Below, piece after piece: positions 48,976-60,244 of a DNA stretch of 64,000 nt. The notes beneath the pieces are model-generated. The model was not told where the DNA came from. It ran no database searches and worked only from the letters and a program-made list of their open reading frames with translations. The translations under genes and the position numbers were made by a program. Each line of letters starts with the position of its first letter. Within the stretch, counting starts at the first letter, position 1. The stretch is from positions 28,501-92,500 of the forward strand of contig JBAMJV010008475.1 of NCBI GenBank assembly GCA_037951105.1, read 5' to 3'. Origin of the DNA: Echinarachnius parma (taxonomy: Eukaryota; Echinodermata; Echinoidea; Clypeasteroida; Echinarachniidae).

Positions 48976-51900
48976 ATGGCCCGGGTAATGAACAGAGCAC
49001 GCGAGTTCCTGTCGCTTTTTTGGCTTTTCCAATTTTCGAAAGGTAAGTGATATCTTGATCTTAGATCATCAAATTAAGCGAACATCACGTACAACCTTAT
49101 GAATTATGTCTACAGTTACATATTCAGTGATTTTAGGGTATGATATTACGTGCTGAACTATGGTTAAGAAGGATTGTAAACATACATTTATAATGAGGAA
49201 GTTGTGACATTTATATATAAAAAAAGAAAAAAAAGAATTGTAACATGACACTTCCGTCATGGCCGTCACTGGTATCATTCTGTATATTATAGTTCGAATA
49301 ATTTGAATTTGAATTTTCACATTTTGAATTGAATTTCACATTTATTGGTAAAATTGCCATTAAAAACATTACAAAGGAATATACAAAATATAAAACAAAA
49401 TATACATATATAATAATACATCTGATTACAAAATATAATATATTACTATAAAACTCACAGAATAAAATGAATTGATTGATTAATTAATTAATAAATTAGT
49501 TAATTAACATGTCAATATATGTGGACTGTCCAGTATGAGTATAAATAATACAACAAAACGTTTGGATAATCCTACGGCCTACTGAGTCCTCATGTTTTAC
49601 ATTGTTTTGATAATTTATTATGTATTTTGAACATTTTTAACTCATGTATTTCCTTGTTTATATTGATTCGTTTTCATTTTGGGATTTTAAAAGATGAATA
49701 ATGATTATAATTATGGCACAAAGTGGATTTCGATGAACTGCAAACAAATGACCATATCTTCCGACTGACAAACCCAAGTAAACTGACATAAAAATCATCA
49801 GAAAGCCTGATCATATTCCTTTAATACTTTCATACCTTAAACAATTATGTTCCGACTGTACCATTCTTTTAGAGACATACTGTACATGTACAACCGTCAT
49901 GACAGTACGTATGGTATCGTGCATACATCTGTGGTTCCAGTATTTTACCATTTATACTGTATTCTCTGGACCAGTATGAATAATAACACAACAGATATTT
50001 GGATGCTCCTACAGTCCTGTATATTTTAAATTTGTTGACAATTTCTCATGTATTTCTTTTCATTTCATTTATTTAGTTTCATATCCAAATCATGGTTTAA
50101 CCAATACAATACAATTACTAATTTTACAAAAGTATATTGTATATTCATAATGCCAGTGTATTAACAATTTTAACTAAATTAATTCAAAGCTGCATCACTT
50201 CGTTGATCCATCGCATATACCCCCAAGTTGATTTATATCCTTCGGGTTGATGTCAGGTTTATAATAATGTAGCTTCTGACCACACGAGCATTGACAAGTA
50301 AGAGGTTTCAGGGACGCACTAGGATTTTCTATAGCTCAGCTAGGCGGTAGAGCGCCGGTCTAACAAGCCGGAAGTCTCGGGTTCGAATCCCGGAGGAATC
50401 CCATTTTCTTCGCTCTTTTTCATTTATCTTATATATTTCTGGTCAGTTTCTCTATATGTTTTAATTTAATTAATTCAACATAGTATTGGCAAATTTGTTT
50501 TAATAATTATGCGGATATGGGAAACTTCAACAATTATTAATATTAGTGTGTTATGTTATTGTACCGGTTTGGGTTACTAATATAGGTTTTCCCATTCATT
50601 TTATTCAATTTCATTAATTTGTCATTCAAATTCGTCCCGAGGAACCACCAGAGCGCAAATCCTAACTTCAATTTCGTCTTTCGTCAATCAATTTCGTCAA
50701 AGATCACACAATTTAGTCATTAGGCACACATTTTCGTCAATTGCAAATCAAATTCGTCGGTCACAGTTGCTGAACACATAAAAGCGAAAGCAATTTCGTC
50801 AATTGGCAACCAATTTCGTAAAAACTCTATTCAAATTCGTCCTATGTATTTACACTGCAATGTTCTGTTCTATATTGTCTTGATGTAACTGATAATTGTA
50901 ACATTAATCAGTTAGGGGGTAACATACACATGTATACACTCGAAAACAAACTCACACGCACAAAACATACGCACACACTTACACACACACATACATTTGC
51001 ACACATGCATGTGTGCACACCAACACGCACAAAAGCACGTTTACAACAAATTGCATTAAATTCTTTTTCAAGCATACATACGGTATAAATATTAAACAAT
51101 ATTAAATATTATACACACACACGCACACTCACATACATACATACACACCAGTCTTGGAGGTCTCGAGGCCGGCCTCGGCCTCGAGGCCGGCCTCGAGGCC
51201 GATTTTTCAGTCCTCGGCCTCGGCCTTGGCCTCGTAATGCCGTGACTCGGACTCGTCCTCGGCCTCGTAGCATGCGGCCTCGATGACTCGGGTCGAGGCC
51301 GGTTCGAGGCCGGAAGATTTCATAGAATCTGGTGAATTTAAGATTCAACATTTGCATCGGCCCGGAAGCGCGTATCAATATAAGTGTGTGTGAGTGATGA
51401 GAACGTGTATGCAGTGTGCGCTACGTGCGATGCGCTAAGTCACATGTGTCACAGTGTTGCTATCGTCATGCAGTATTTTCAGTATGGTTTTCGTGTGATT
51501 TGAAGATTTGTGATTTTGGAAGTAGTGAACCAAAAACGATCGTTTCAACGGAGGGCGAGGAGTAATTTATCAACCCAGAATCGGCATTTATCGAGATTTT
51601 GTTGGTAACTGATTATTATTATATTGATAACGAACGTGAACACCAATCATACACGGACAAAGAAATAAAATTGAATGATATTGTACGATATTTTCGGGAG
51701 ATTCTTATAGTTATACAGCTAGCTACGCATTAAGCTAACATGACGCCAGGCCGACCGGCCAGGCGCTTGATGCAGGGGATTCCCGGTGAGTGTAGATCGG
51801 AGCTTGAAGTAACACCAAAATGATTGTTATCATTTTGTGCTTTTCTCAGTAAATTCCATAAGAGCACAATAAAAAAATAACAAATAATTGACTGGGAGTG

Positions 51901-54900
51901 TGATTACTGATAAATATTTTTCTGTCTGCAGACTACTCTGATCATTCACAATTATTTTGTTATTCCCACTCAAACTTCGAGTTTGAGTTCGAAGCCGTGG
52001 TCGTGGAAGATATTTTTTTGGTGACAAAATGGAATGCCGGTGTCTTTGCCTTTCGTACCATAGCAATTATTGCATGTGGTTGTCCTGTTTTTATCGCTTG
52101 AAAATTACAATGAATGAAAGAACTTTTAAATTTAGATAACCCAAAATAAATTCAATGCAAACATAAGCGTCTACTCTTGGGAGCAGTTTGGAAGTTGCTG
52201 TAGAAGTTTCACAGAATTGAAGCCGGCGAAGTCATTGAAATAAAAAAGCATATAATTATATACTGTGGACGTAGACTGAATCGCTGGTAGAATTATACAT
52301 TATTCTGGTCTTCTGGAGCATCAGTTGACGGTTATGAAGTATAATTATAATAATTATGAATTAAAAGATTAACATTTCCTACAATAAAAATAATGGTGTT
52401 CACTTTGAATAATGCAGAATTTAGGCGGAAAATATGGTTGTTTGTGTCGGAATGAGGGCGCCCTTCGATCACAATGAGGGCGCTCTACATGAAACTAATT
52501 TGGAAATGCACGATTATAATATACGTTCTTAATTATATAAACAATACATGATATATCGTACAGAAAATTGTATAAAACTAACTCTAGACAGTCCAAGGCA
52601 GAATAAATATGTTGCACCATCATATTTTTGCAATATTTCGTACATGACATTTTTTGTGATAAATATGCCATAAAACATCATATAAAGACAAAACAAATTT
52701 TCCAGATAGACATGCTACAATCTGTATGTAAAAATGTATTATGTTTTGTTACCCATTATATAATAAAATGCTGTGGTCAGGTGCAGATGTTTTTGAAATT
52801 TGTATTGTATTGGCCTAGAGAGGGCGCCCTACTCAACAATGAGGGCGCTATTTCTAAAAAAAAAGAGCGAAAACGCAAGAGTAATTGATGTCGTAATTGT
52901 TGATTTGAATCAATTGTTAATTGGGTGATTGTGTTTGATTGATTGTATGATTTTAAAAGGTTTAAAATAAACAAAAAATTAAAATATGACATTATTATTT
53001 TAATTTGGTGACTCGGACTCGGACTCGGACTCGGACCATGGTGACTCGGACTCGGACTCGGACTCGGACCATGGTGACTCGGACTCGGACTCGGACTCGG
53101 ACCACGGTGACTCGGACTCGGACTCGGACTCGGACCATGGTGACTCGACTACAACACTGATACACACATACATACCCATCTAACCACCTATACAATCTAC
53201 ATAGTCATGACACAGACAGGCATATAAGGCTATACCATGCGACGAATTTGAATAGAGTTTTAATGAAATTGGTTGCCAATTGACGAAATTGCTTTCGCTT
53301 TTATGTGTTCAGCAACTGTGACCGACGAATTTGATTTGCAATTGACGAAAATGTGTGCCTAATGACTAAATTGTGTGATCTTTGACGAAAGACGAAATTG
53401 AAGTTAGGATTTGCGCTCTGGTGGTTCCTCGGGACGAATTTGAATGACAAATTAATGAAATTGAATGACGATAGTGTTAAAATGAATGGGAAACCTATAT
53501 TAGGTTTGACCAAAACTCAACTATACCTTTAACCCTAAAAGGGTCGGGCTATTTGAGGTCTTCAGCAGGCCGGGGGGGGGGGGGGGCATTATGGCCCCCC
53601 CTAAGATCTCGGCCGCGGAGCGGCCGATCGGTGTAAAATTGTGCACGCATGATAAGTGAAGTGTATAGAATACAATGGTTATTTTTAAAAATTTTGAAAA
53701 TACATTAATTTGCATATTTATGGTAATTTATGCAAATAAGTCATGAAATTCATATTTTTACCCATAAATCATATATTCTTCATAATTAAACTCTGGTTTT
53801 CACTACATAGATTCATTAGAGCATTTGTAATGATAATACGACAAAAAAATTTGGAAGAGCCCGGTTCTTCCTTATATGTTTTCTATTGTTTTGTTAATTT
53901 CTTATGTATTTCTTTGTTTTGTTTACTTATGTATTTTATTGTTTTTGTTGTTTATTTTATTTCTAACTATAATTTAACTATTTTGAATCCCCAAACCAAC
54001 ATATAACATGTAAACAACACCAAATAACTAATGATACACCATTTTACGAAAATTTATATTTCCATATGTTTTGTACACAAATCATGAAATTGAGCGATTT
54101 TCGGGCTGACATGCATAGACAAAAGGTCACGTGACTTTGTAACGGTAGGTCCGATTTTCGGAATTTTGGTTTTAAAATGTGCGCAAGACCCAATAGAAAA
54201 AAGCCACCAAGCCGCGGCGCGTCATTGTACAGCGTTTTGGACCAATAAAAAAAAATCGTGGAGGGGGGGGGGGGCCATTATGGCCCCCCCGGCCCTATTA
54301 GGGTTAATAGCTATATAATTTAAGGATGCCTAAATTGTGGACATTTTTGTTTGTAGAAATTGTAGAAAAAATGCCAAGTGAGCAGGACTGTTTTTTTATA
54401 ATTAAAAAACAGCCTTTAACACAAGAGGGCGCCCCAGACACCTACAAGTTTCAAAAACTGTGAATGTGATGTTCGGTTAAAATAATCATTCTATAGACAG
54501 ATCACCAAATCAAATTAAAAGCCATTTTAGTACATTATGAACAATGTGTAGGCTTTATCAACTTTTTCATTAAATTATCGAATAAACCTGGGCGATTCCA
54601 AACGGATATATTTAAACTGGATATTTCGTCGTTTCTGAAAACAAAGATTATTATGTCTTTAAAGTTTTCTGCCTTATCGAATTTTACACTTGGATTTTCA
54701 TTACCTCACAAAAAAGAGTTCTTGAAGCGCCCTCTAAACCCAAACAGTACTTTCCCTTCATCTGATAATTCAATTTGTCAAATTAATTAAATAAGTCATG
54801 CCTATAAGGTTACAATACGTAAGTATTCAGTTGATCATAATTATAAAGAAACTAAATAACAGTACTGAACTTATAGGGATAGTTGGGTTTCGGTATATAC

Positions 54901-57900
54901 AGGGAGTACAGTTTTGGTCAAACTGAATATTAGTAACTAAAAACCTGCACCATAACATTACAAACTAATGGTTATAACTCCACCATGCTCGAAATGTATA
55001 CAAAAATACGAACGGCTAAGTAAAAAGCCTGTTATCACTAAAAAAAAAAGAGCCATTCAAACACATAATGGCACCTTCTAAAAGCGCATTGGTTTCAACC
55101 ATTTTTTTAAAATGTGCATGTGATGTTTTATTAAAATAATGATTAAATATAGAGATCATCAACAACTATTTTCAAACCTCATTTGTAAATTGTTGAAAGG
55201 ACGGTGTGTTAGCATTTTATATATTTTCTCAACGACTAGTTAAAAATTGTCGAATTATTGTGGGGCCCCACAATAATTACAAATGGTTATATATATGGAT
55301 ATTTCAGCTCTTTCTGAACCGATTTTGATCAAATAAAGTTTATCCTGTAATTAAAGTTGTATGCTCATGAGAATTTGAAACTCAGTTTTTCACTAACTCA
55401 CCAAAAAAAATAATCTTGTAGCGCCCTCTATACCAAATCTCAAATATCCATTCAATAGTAATATTTTTGAGGATATGGAGGGATCCATAAAAAACAAAGT
55501 CTTGTGACTCGAACTCATAACGCAGTGTGGAATTTTTAATGAAGAATATTAGGTGTCAATATAGTTAGTACAAAATGAGTAAAATACGAGATATTGCATG
55601 TCCCAGAGTTAATACGGTATGATAATACAGCTAGGGCCCATATTATAAAAAAAGCTCGCTAGCTAGTTACTTGCATTTCATTTCCTTCTATTTTGGATGA
55701 CGTGGCGAAGATAGGCAACAATCGTTTAACTTATAGCTAGGGTTAACTGAGTGGGTACCTAAGGCTTACCCAGCTCATCCTAGTTGAAAACTAGGAAAAC
55801 TGTTTGTTGCTCAATGAACTCTTTCATTTGAAAAACACTTAGCAAGGAACTTATTAAGCTAGCGGGGTTTTGGGGTATACATATGGGGCCAGGTTCCCAT
55901 ATTCATGATAGCGAATGGGGTACTTTTGTGTAATGGATGACAACAATGGCAATGTTTGTTTGTTGTTTCCATCTCAGGCGAACATTTGGACAACATCTCC
56001 GTACGGGTAACCGGATCGGAATTGACGGGCTGGGGCTGGGGGCGTGTTGAAATAAACTACCGTGGAGCATGGCGCCAGTTGTCTGCTTCCCGGTCCACGT
56101 GGAACAGAGCCGCAGCCAGGGCGGTCTGTAACGATCTCAACCTCGAATTGGATTATTACTCGAGAAACGACGCGATGCCGCCGGGTTACTTTGGACCCAG
56201 TGCGCAGGAGAAAGAGGACGATGGAGGGGTAGGGGTCGGCCTGTATCTGGCCGGATGTCCACCCTACGCGACCAGTCTGGGGCAGTGTTCGATCTCCGTC
56301 GAGTCAGGGTGGGTAGCGAGTTATCAGTTCGATGCGTCCGTTATCTGCTGTAAGTTTTGATGCCTTTATTAATTACTATGATTCTATTATCAGTAGTAGT
56401 AGTAGCATAATGTTATCGTAATATATTAGTAGTAGTATTACTATGTATTAGACTAATAAATATTCATTAAAATAATAATACAAATAATACTAAGTATTAT
56501 TTGTATTATTATTTTATTGAATATTTATTATTTGTATAGGTTTTCCCGGTCAAATTCGTAAAAACAGCAACCAAACTGACGATTCGATCATTAAAATTAG
56601 CATGAAATTGACTGAAGATTGGGATCATCATTTGATTATCTAAAATGGTAATTCGATTTAACTTTTAAAGCACGCGATCAGAAATTCCGGCCAAAATAAA
56701 ATTTAAAAGGAGCATCCAATTTTAAAAAAATCAAAAGATATTCATTTTAAACTTTTGATCACAATACAAATATTTATCTCCGAAATGTTCGGCTGTCATC
56801 TACAGCCTTCGTCAGTGATGTAACCCGACTTGACCTTTCGTGACGTAACGATTGATCATCGGGTCGTAGACATTCAGTAGCTTGTATCGCCCCCCGTCTC
56901 GGTTCAGTGAAGGTTGAAAGGCCCGGATGTAGATTGCTTCCTTCACCCCTCTCTCGAAGTATCGAGCCTCCCTGTCCAAGATGCGAGCCTCTTTTAAGTC
57001 CACTTGATGGCCAGGAGACCCGATATGGATGTGTTGTGAAACCTCCGATGCATACGAGCTGAGGCGTCGATGTTCCAACAACCTGGTCTTGAGTGATACA
57101 AAAAATTGTTCAAAGAGCATCCAATTTAGGGCGTACTCTAATCATGTAAATGAGCAAAACATTAAATACATGTATAGGGCGGGGTGCTTGAATTAAATGA
57201 ATGAAACAAAACAAAGAAGTATCAATATGATGAATAATGATGAAATTGATAGATACATTGAATGAAGATTAGATATACATGTATTAGATATGTATTAGAT
57301 ATACATGTATAAACATTTATCTAAATACAAATTGGTGAAATTAATAAGATTATATTCCTTATAAAAATCACTGTGATTCGCATGCACAATGTTTACTTAT
57401 CATGCTTTTGGGGAATATAATATTACGTCTTTGAATTAGCACAACATAGGTTTTTCCATCCATTTTAACACTTTTGTCACTCAATTTCATTAATTTGTAC
57501 TTCAATTTCGTCCCGAGAAACCAACAGACCGTAAATCCCAAATTCAATTTCATCAATTATCAATCTATTTCGTCATTTGTCAATCAATTTCAAACATTTC
57601 GCATTCAAAACCGTCAATTGGCATTGAAATTCGTCTCCGCCGTGGAGCGGGTGGTGAATGTTAAGATCAAATTCGTCTATGTTCAACCAATTTCGTGATT
57701 TTTTCATTCAAATTCGTCACATGGTATAGCTCTATATGCCTGTCTGTGTCATGACTGTAGATGGTAGGTGGTTAGGTGGGTATGTGTGAGTGTGTATGTA
57801 TGTGTGTCGTGTGTATGTATGTGTGTGTGTGAGTGTGTGTGTACATATTATTTCATATTGTTTATTGTTTCATACTATTTTTATATATATGTCTTGAAAA

Positions 57901-57967
57901 AGAATTGAATTAATCTTTTTTTTTGTAAACGTGCTTGTGTGCAAATAATGTGTATGTCTGTGTGTGT

Positions 57968-58017
<50 letters not shown>

Positions 58018-60181
58018 GAGTTTGTTTGCGAGTGTATATTATACTGTTGTTAAATGGCGGTGGAGGGTATAGCACGGAATATTACATCCCGAGGGATTTT
58101 AAATGCTATTAAGGGAAGAGTAAATAAGTCCCGAGACGAAGTCGAGGGACTTATTTTATTCACGAAATAGCATTTGAAATCCCGAGGATAGGAATATTCC
58201 GTGATTTTCCCGACAACAACTGTTTTATCATCTGACTGTCAAACACAGGAGTGTAATATTGCCATTGTATATCGAAAAATATAACACCGCAGCGGCATGT
58301 ACTGTATTTACTAAGTCATGTGATAAATGTGTTTATCACCTGACTTAGTAAATACAGTACATGAGCTGCCATGTAATATTTTTGGATATTACATGGCACT
58401 GTTACATGGCAATCAGATGATAAAACAGTTGTTAACTTTGCTGTCGGGAAAATCATGGAATGTTCCCCTCGGGAATTTAAAATGCTATTTCGTGAAGAAA
58501 ATAAGTCCCTCGACTACGTCTCGGGACTTATTTACTCTTCCCTCAATAGCATTTAAAATCCCCCGGGAGTGGAACATTCCGTGCTTTTCCCTCCACCACC
58601 AGTTAACAACTGTATAATGTTACCCCCTAAATGATTAATGTTACAATTTAACAATTACATCAAGTACAACAGAACATAACGGCGTAAATACATGAGACGA
58701 ATTTGAATCGAAATGTAATAAAATTGATTGCAAATTGACGAAATTGCTTTCGCTTGTATGTGTTCAGCGACTGTGACCGACGAATTTGAATTGCAATTGA
58801 CGAAAATTTGTGACTAACCACTAACGACTAAATTGTGTTGTATTTTTGTTAAATTGATCGACAAAAGACGAAATCGAAGTTAGGATTTCCGCTCTGTTGG
58901 TTCCTCGGGACGAATTCAAAGTACACATTTATAAAATTGAATGACAAAAGTGTTAACATGGATGGGAAAACCTATACTATGATAATATAGGTTTTCCCAT
59001 CCATTTTCAAACAATCGTCATTCAATATTTCATTAATGGTAAACTTCAATTTCGTCTCGATAAGTCCGGAACGTGCATATGTAATGTTCGTGCTTTACCA
59101 ATCAATTTCCATTCATTTTAGTCAAAGCTCATTTAATTTCGTCCGATCCCACCTGCTGGTGTACTACAGTATATGTGATGATCAATTTCGTCATTGTGCA
59201 TTCAACTTCGTTAATTCTCATTCAAATTCGTCAAACTAAAGAGAAAGCGATATAATTTGATACTTTATGTCAATGTCCTTTCATTATCATATTTTGCATG
59301 TTAGATCACATTGTCTATTGTTTTGTGCTTCGGAAATTCATAAAAGTTGATTATTTTAGACAGTTTTCAAATCATTTTAACAAACTTTTGTGCGCATCGT
59401 TATTGTATCATTATGCATGTCACCACTCTCCTAGCACAAATGTATTGTATGGATAAATCAATCAATCTTCCCCACAGCACCGTTTGTGCTTTGCAATATC
59501 AAAATTAATTGTTTTTTGTTCAGTCAATCGTTTTAGAAACGATTATTGATGAAGTCATCGGTTTTGAAATCATCTCTCATGGGTAAAATGCATATGAATC
59601 AGATCAGCCAGACTGCATGACGAATTTGAACGACGAAGTCTTGAAATCGAATGAGCAATGACGAATTTCGACATTACACAACACGCTCGCTCGCCAGGCG
59701 GGACGAATTTCATCGCAAAATGACGAAATAGAATGACCAAGTTTTAAAGTTGATTGGTCATTGACTAAATTGAACGATGAATGACTAAATTGAATATAGG
59801 AATTGCACGTTGTGGGCTTCTCTCGAGACGAAATTGAAGTTAACAATTAATGAAAATGATTGACGATTGTTTGAAAATGGATGGGAAAGCCTATAGTTTT
59901 GTTTTCTTTCTCATCATTGCTCACCATACCCCTGCGTAGTGAAATACTGTCATGTATCTTTATTGGTTTAGACCATAATTATATACCTATACTACCTACA
60001 TTTACTTAATATGTTATGAAAGATGTGTTCGTTCCCCTTTTTATAATTCCGCACGCATGCAGATGGAACCTACAGACTGAACGGGAGTAGCTATGACGTC
60101 GGATTCCTCGAAAAGTTCGACAGCGATCGTGGAACATGGAGTCCCGTCTGTTCTGTCGATTGGACAGAGCATAATTCAAAC
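48976..60181 (+). CDS. SRCR-domain receptor 2, 5' part (gene runs off the window)
   Basis: Paralogue of the gene at 20908. Exon 1 (48976-49042) encodes a signal peptide (MARVMNRAREFLSLFWLF). Exon 2 (55978-56349) encodes an SRCR-like domain nearly colinear with gene 1, again with WRQLSAS where the first cysteine is expected. Exon 3 (60063-60181) encodes the first half of the second SRCR domain (YRLNGSSYDVGFLEKF; WSPVCSVDWTEHNSN). Phases 1, 1, 0 match gene 1 exactly, and exon 3 has the same length (119 bp). The next exon (VACRSVGF-like) was not found before 64000, so intron 3 exceeds 3.8 kb and the TM and tail lie beyond the edge. All splice sites are intact, so a functional gene is likely, but this is not proven. 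Confidence 0.8.
49070..50100 (+). repeat. Copies of the SRCR intron-1 unit
   Basis: GAATTATGTCTACAG, GATATTACGTGCTGAACTATG, ATTTATAATGAGGAAGTTG (49090-49205) and a second partial copy (CATGTACAACCGTCATGAC, CTCTGGACCAGTATGAATAA, 49880-49985) match units in intron 1 of SRCR gene 1. An AT-rich segment (49318-49510) interrupts them. Confidence 0.65.
50190..50470 (+). mobile_element. tRNA-derived SINE, best-preserved tRNA body
   Basis: Same organisation as 8531-8825: head GCTGCATCACTTCGTTGATCC, tRNA-like body 50330-50402 (TAGCTCAGCTAGGCGGTAGAGC; loop CTAACAA, anticodon AAC, Val; GGGTTCGAATCCC), then CATTTTCTTCGCTC and the GGTCAGTTTCTCTATATG tail. D, anticodon and T stems pair well; the acceptor stem does not fit cleanly. 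It is likely close to the parental tRNA but part of a SINE. Confidence 0.8.
50530..50582 (-). mobile_element. MITE-A fragment split by a foldback element
   Basis: GTGTGTTATGTTATTGTACC and GGTTACTAATA matches inverted MITE-A. The remaining end (GTTTGACCAAAACTCAACTATACC) resumes at 53503-53532 after the foldback element. Confidence 0.75.
51160..51310. repeat. CTCGGC/GAGGCCGG-rich low-complexity block
   Basis: Runs of GGCCTCGAGGCC palindromes and CTCGGCCTCGG words; locally very GC- and CpG-rich within an AT-rich region. Arg-rich frames here are artefacts. Confidence 0.85.
53008..53147. repeat. 33-bp minisatellite, about four units
   Basis: Unit GTGACTCGG, then ACTCGG three times, then ACCATG; starts at 53008, 53041, 53074 and 53107, with one C/T variant (CCACG for CCATG). 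Confidence 0.92.
53529..54307. mobile_element. piggyBac-like non-autonomous element (TTAA-CCCTA ends)
   Basis: TTAA-CCCTAAAAGGGTCGGGC at the left and GGCCCTATTAGGG-TTAA at the right. TTAA duplication with CCCTA tips is the piggyBac signature. It contains G-rich blocks next to both ends (GGGGGGGGCATTATGGCCCCC and its mirror) and no transposase. The left TTAA is the border of MITE-A. Confidence 0.8.
54380..54765 (+). mobile_element. MITE-A subfamily A3 copy
   Basis: AACACAAGAGGGCGCCCCAG, GTGAATGTGATGTTCGG, GATATTTCGTCGTTTCTG and the end CTTGAAGCGCCCTCTAAACC match the 3515/5295 copy. The left border is unclear. Confidence 0.65.
54871..55456 (+). mobile_element. MITE-A subfamily A2 copy
   Basis: TTATAGGGATAGTTGGGTTTCGG through GGAGTACAGTTTTGGTC to GCGCCCTCTATACC, followed by a decayed right tip (AATATCCATTCAA). 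Confidence 0.8.
55634..55888. repeat. Weak inverted-repeat element
   Basis: GGGCCCATATTATAAAAAAAGC plus GCTAGCTAGTTACTTGC is loosely mirrored by GCAAGGAACTTATTAAGCTAGC and ATACATATGGGGCC. Possible old MITE just before SRCR exon 2. Confidence 0.45.
56537..57446. mobile_element. Foldback element F1, right end missing, with Penelope insertion
   Basis: TAGGTTTTCCCGGTCAAATTCG and the downstream sequence match the F1 element at 60245, up to ACGTCTTTGAATTAGCACA, where the F2 element at 57447 begins. The mirrored right arm is absent. Confidence 0.8.
56710..57127 (-). mobile_element. Penelope-like retroelement fragment (GIY-YIG end) with 13-bp target duplication
   Basis: On the minus strand the frame (about 57095-56820) reads SLKTRLLEHR, SQHIHIGSPGHQVDL, EARYFERGVKEAIYI and LNRDGGRYKL, the usual C-terminal end of Penelope GIY-YIG endonuclease domains. 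The fragment is flanked by GAGCATCCAATTT at 56710-56722 and again at 57115-57127, a convincing target-site duplication inside the F1 foldback element. It is severely 5'-truncated (about 390 bp) and cannot be autonomous. Confidence 0.85.
57955..58020. repeat. (GT)n microsatellite
   Basis: TGTG repeat with a TATG interruption, within the F2 interior. Confidence 0.9.
58042..58612. mobile_element. Three-stem foldback element nested in F2
   Basis: Outer ends CTGTTGTTAAATGGCGGTGGAGGG and CCCTCCACCACCAGTTAACAACTG mirror each other. Left internal hairpin: CACGGAATATT (58073) with AATATTCCGTG (58192), stem through GTCCCGAGAC. Central hairpin: CATGTACTGTATTTACTAAG (58296) with CTTAGTAAATACAGTACATG (58343). 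Right hairpin: 58450-58582, again around AAGTCCCTCGACTACG. The left and right hairpins are also mirror copies of each other. Confidence 0.85.
58988..59893. mobile_element. Foldback element, family F2, 0.9 kb
   Basis: TAGGTTTTCCCATCCATTTTC mirrors GAAAATGGATGGGAAAGCCTA; arms 58988-59245 and 59610-59893 carry CATTCAAATTCGTC words. It starts only about 13 bp after the previous F2 copy ends. Confidence 0.85.
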
Positions 60182-60244
60182 GTATGTGAATTGCAATCTT
60201 ATATTTTGTATAATCTTATATTATGTGAATGTTCGAATAACATA

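Larger units (their letters stand above)
50583..53497. mobile_element. Foldback element, family F2, 2.9 kb
   Basis: TAGGTTTTCCCATTCATTTT at the left mirrors AAAATGAATGGGAAACCTA at the right, flanked by ATAT. About 270 bp of near-perfect arms (50583-50860 and 53237-53497) consist largely of CAATTTCGTC/CAAATTCGTC words. The interior (50860-53236) includes CA repeats, CTCGGC-rich DNA (51160-51310), two GAGGGCGC word pairs and a 33-bp minisatellite (53008-53147). No transposase frame was found. Confidence 0.9.
57447..58974. mobile_element. Foldback element, family F2, 1.5 kb
   Basis: TAGGTTTTTCCATCCATTTTAACAC mirrors GTGTTAACATGGATGGGAAAACCTA. Arms are rich in CAATTTCGTC words (57447-57727 and 58690-58974). 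It is the same family as 50583, in reverse orientation, because the sub-arm block TGTCATGACTGTAGATGGTAG matches inverted 53175-53215. The interior holds GT microsatellites and the nested element at 58042. Confidence 0.88.

Noticed and set aside
50330..50402. A functional tRNA-Val (AAC) gene
   Set aside because: D, anticodon and T stems pair well, but the acceptor stem does not close in register. The sequence lies within a SINE whose head and tail match the copy at 8531-8825.
51109..51378. Arg-Gly-rich minus-strand frame
   Set aside because: It comes from CTCGGC low-complexity DNA inside a foldback element.
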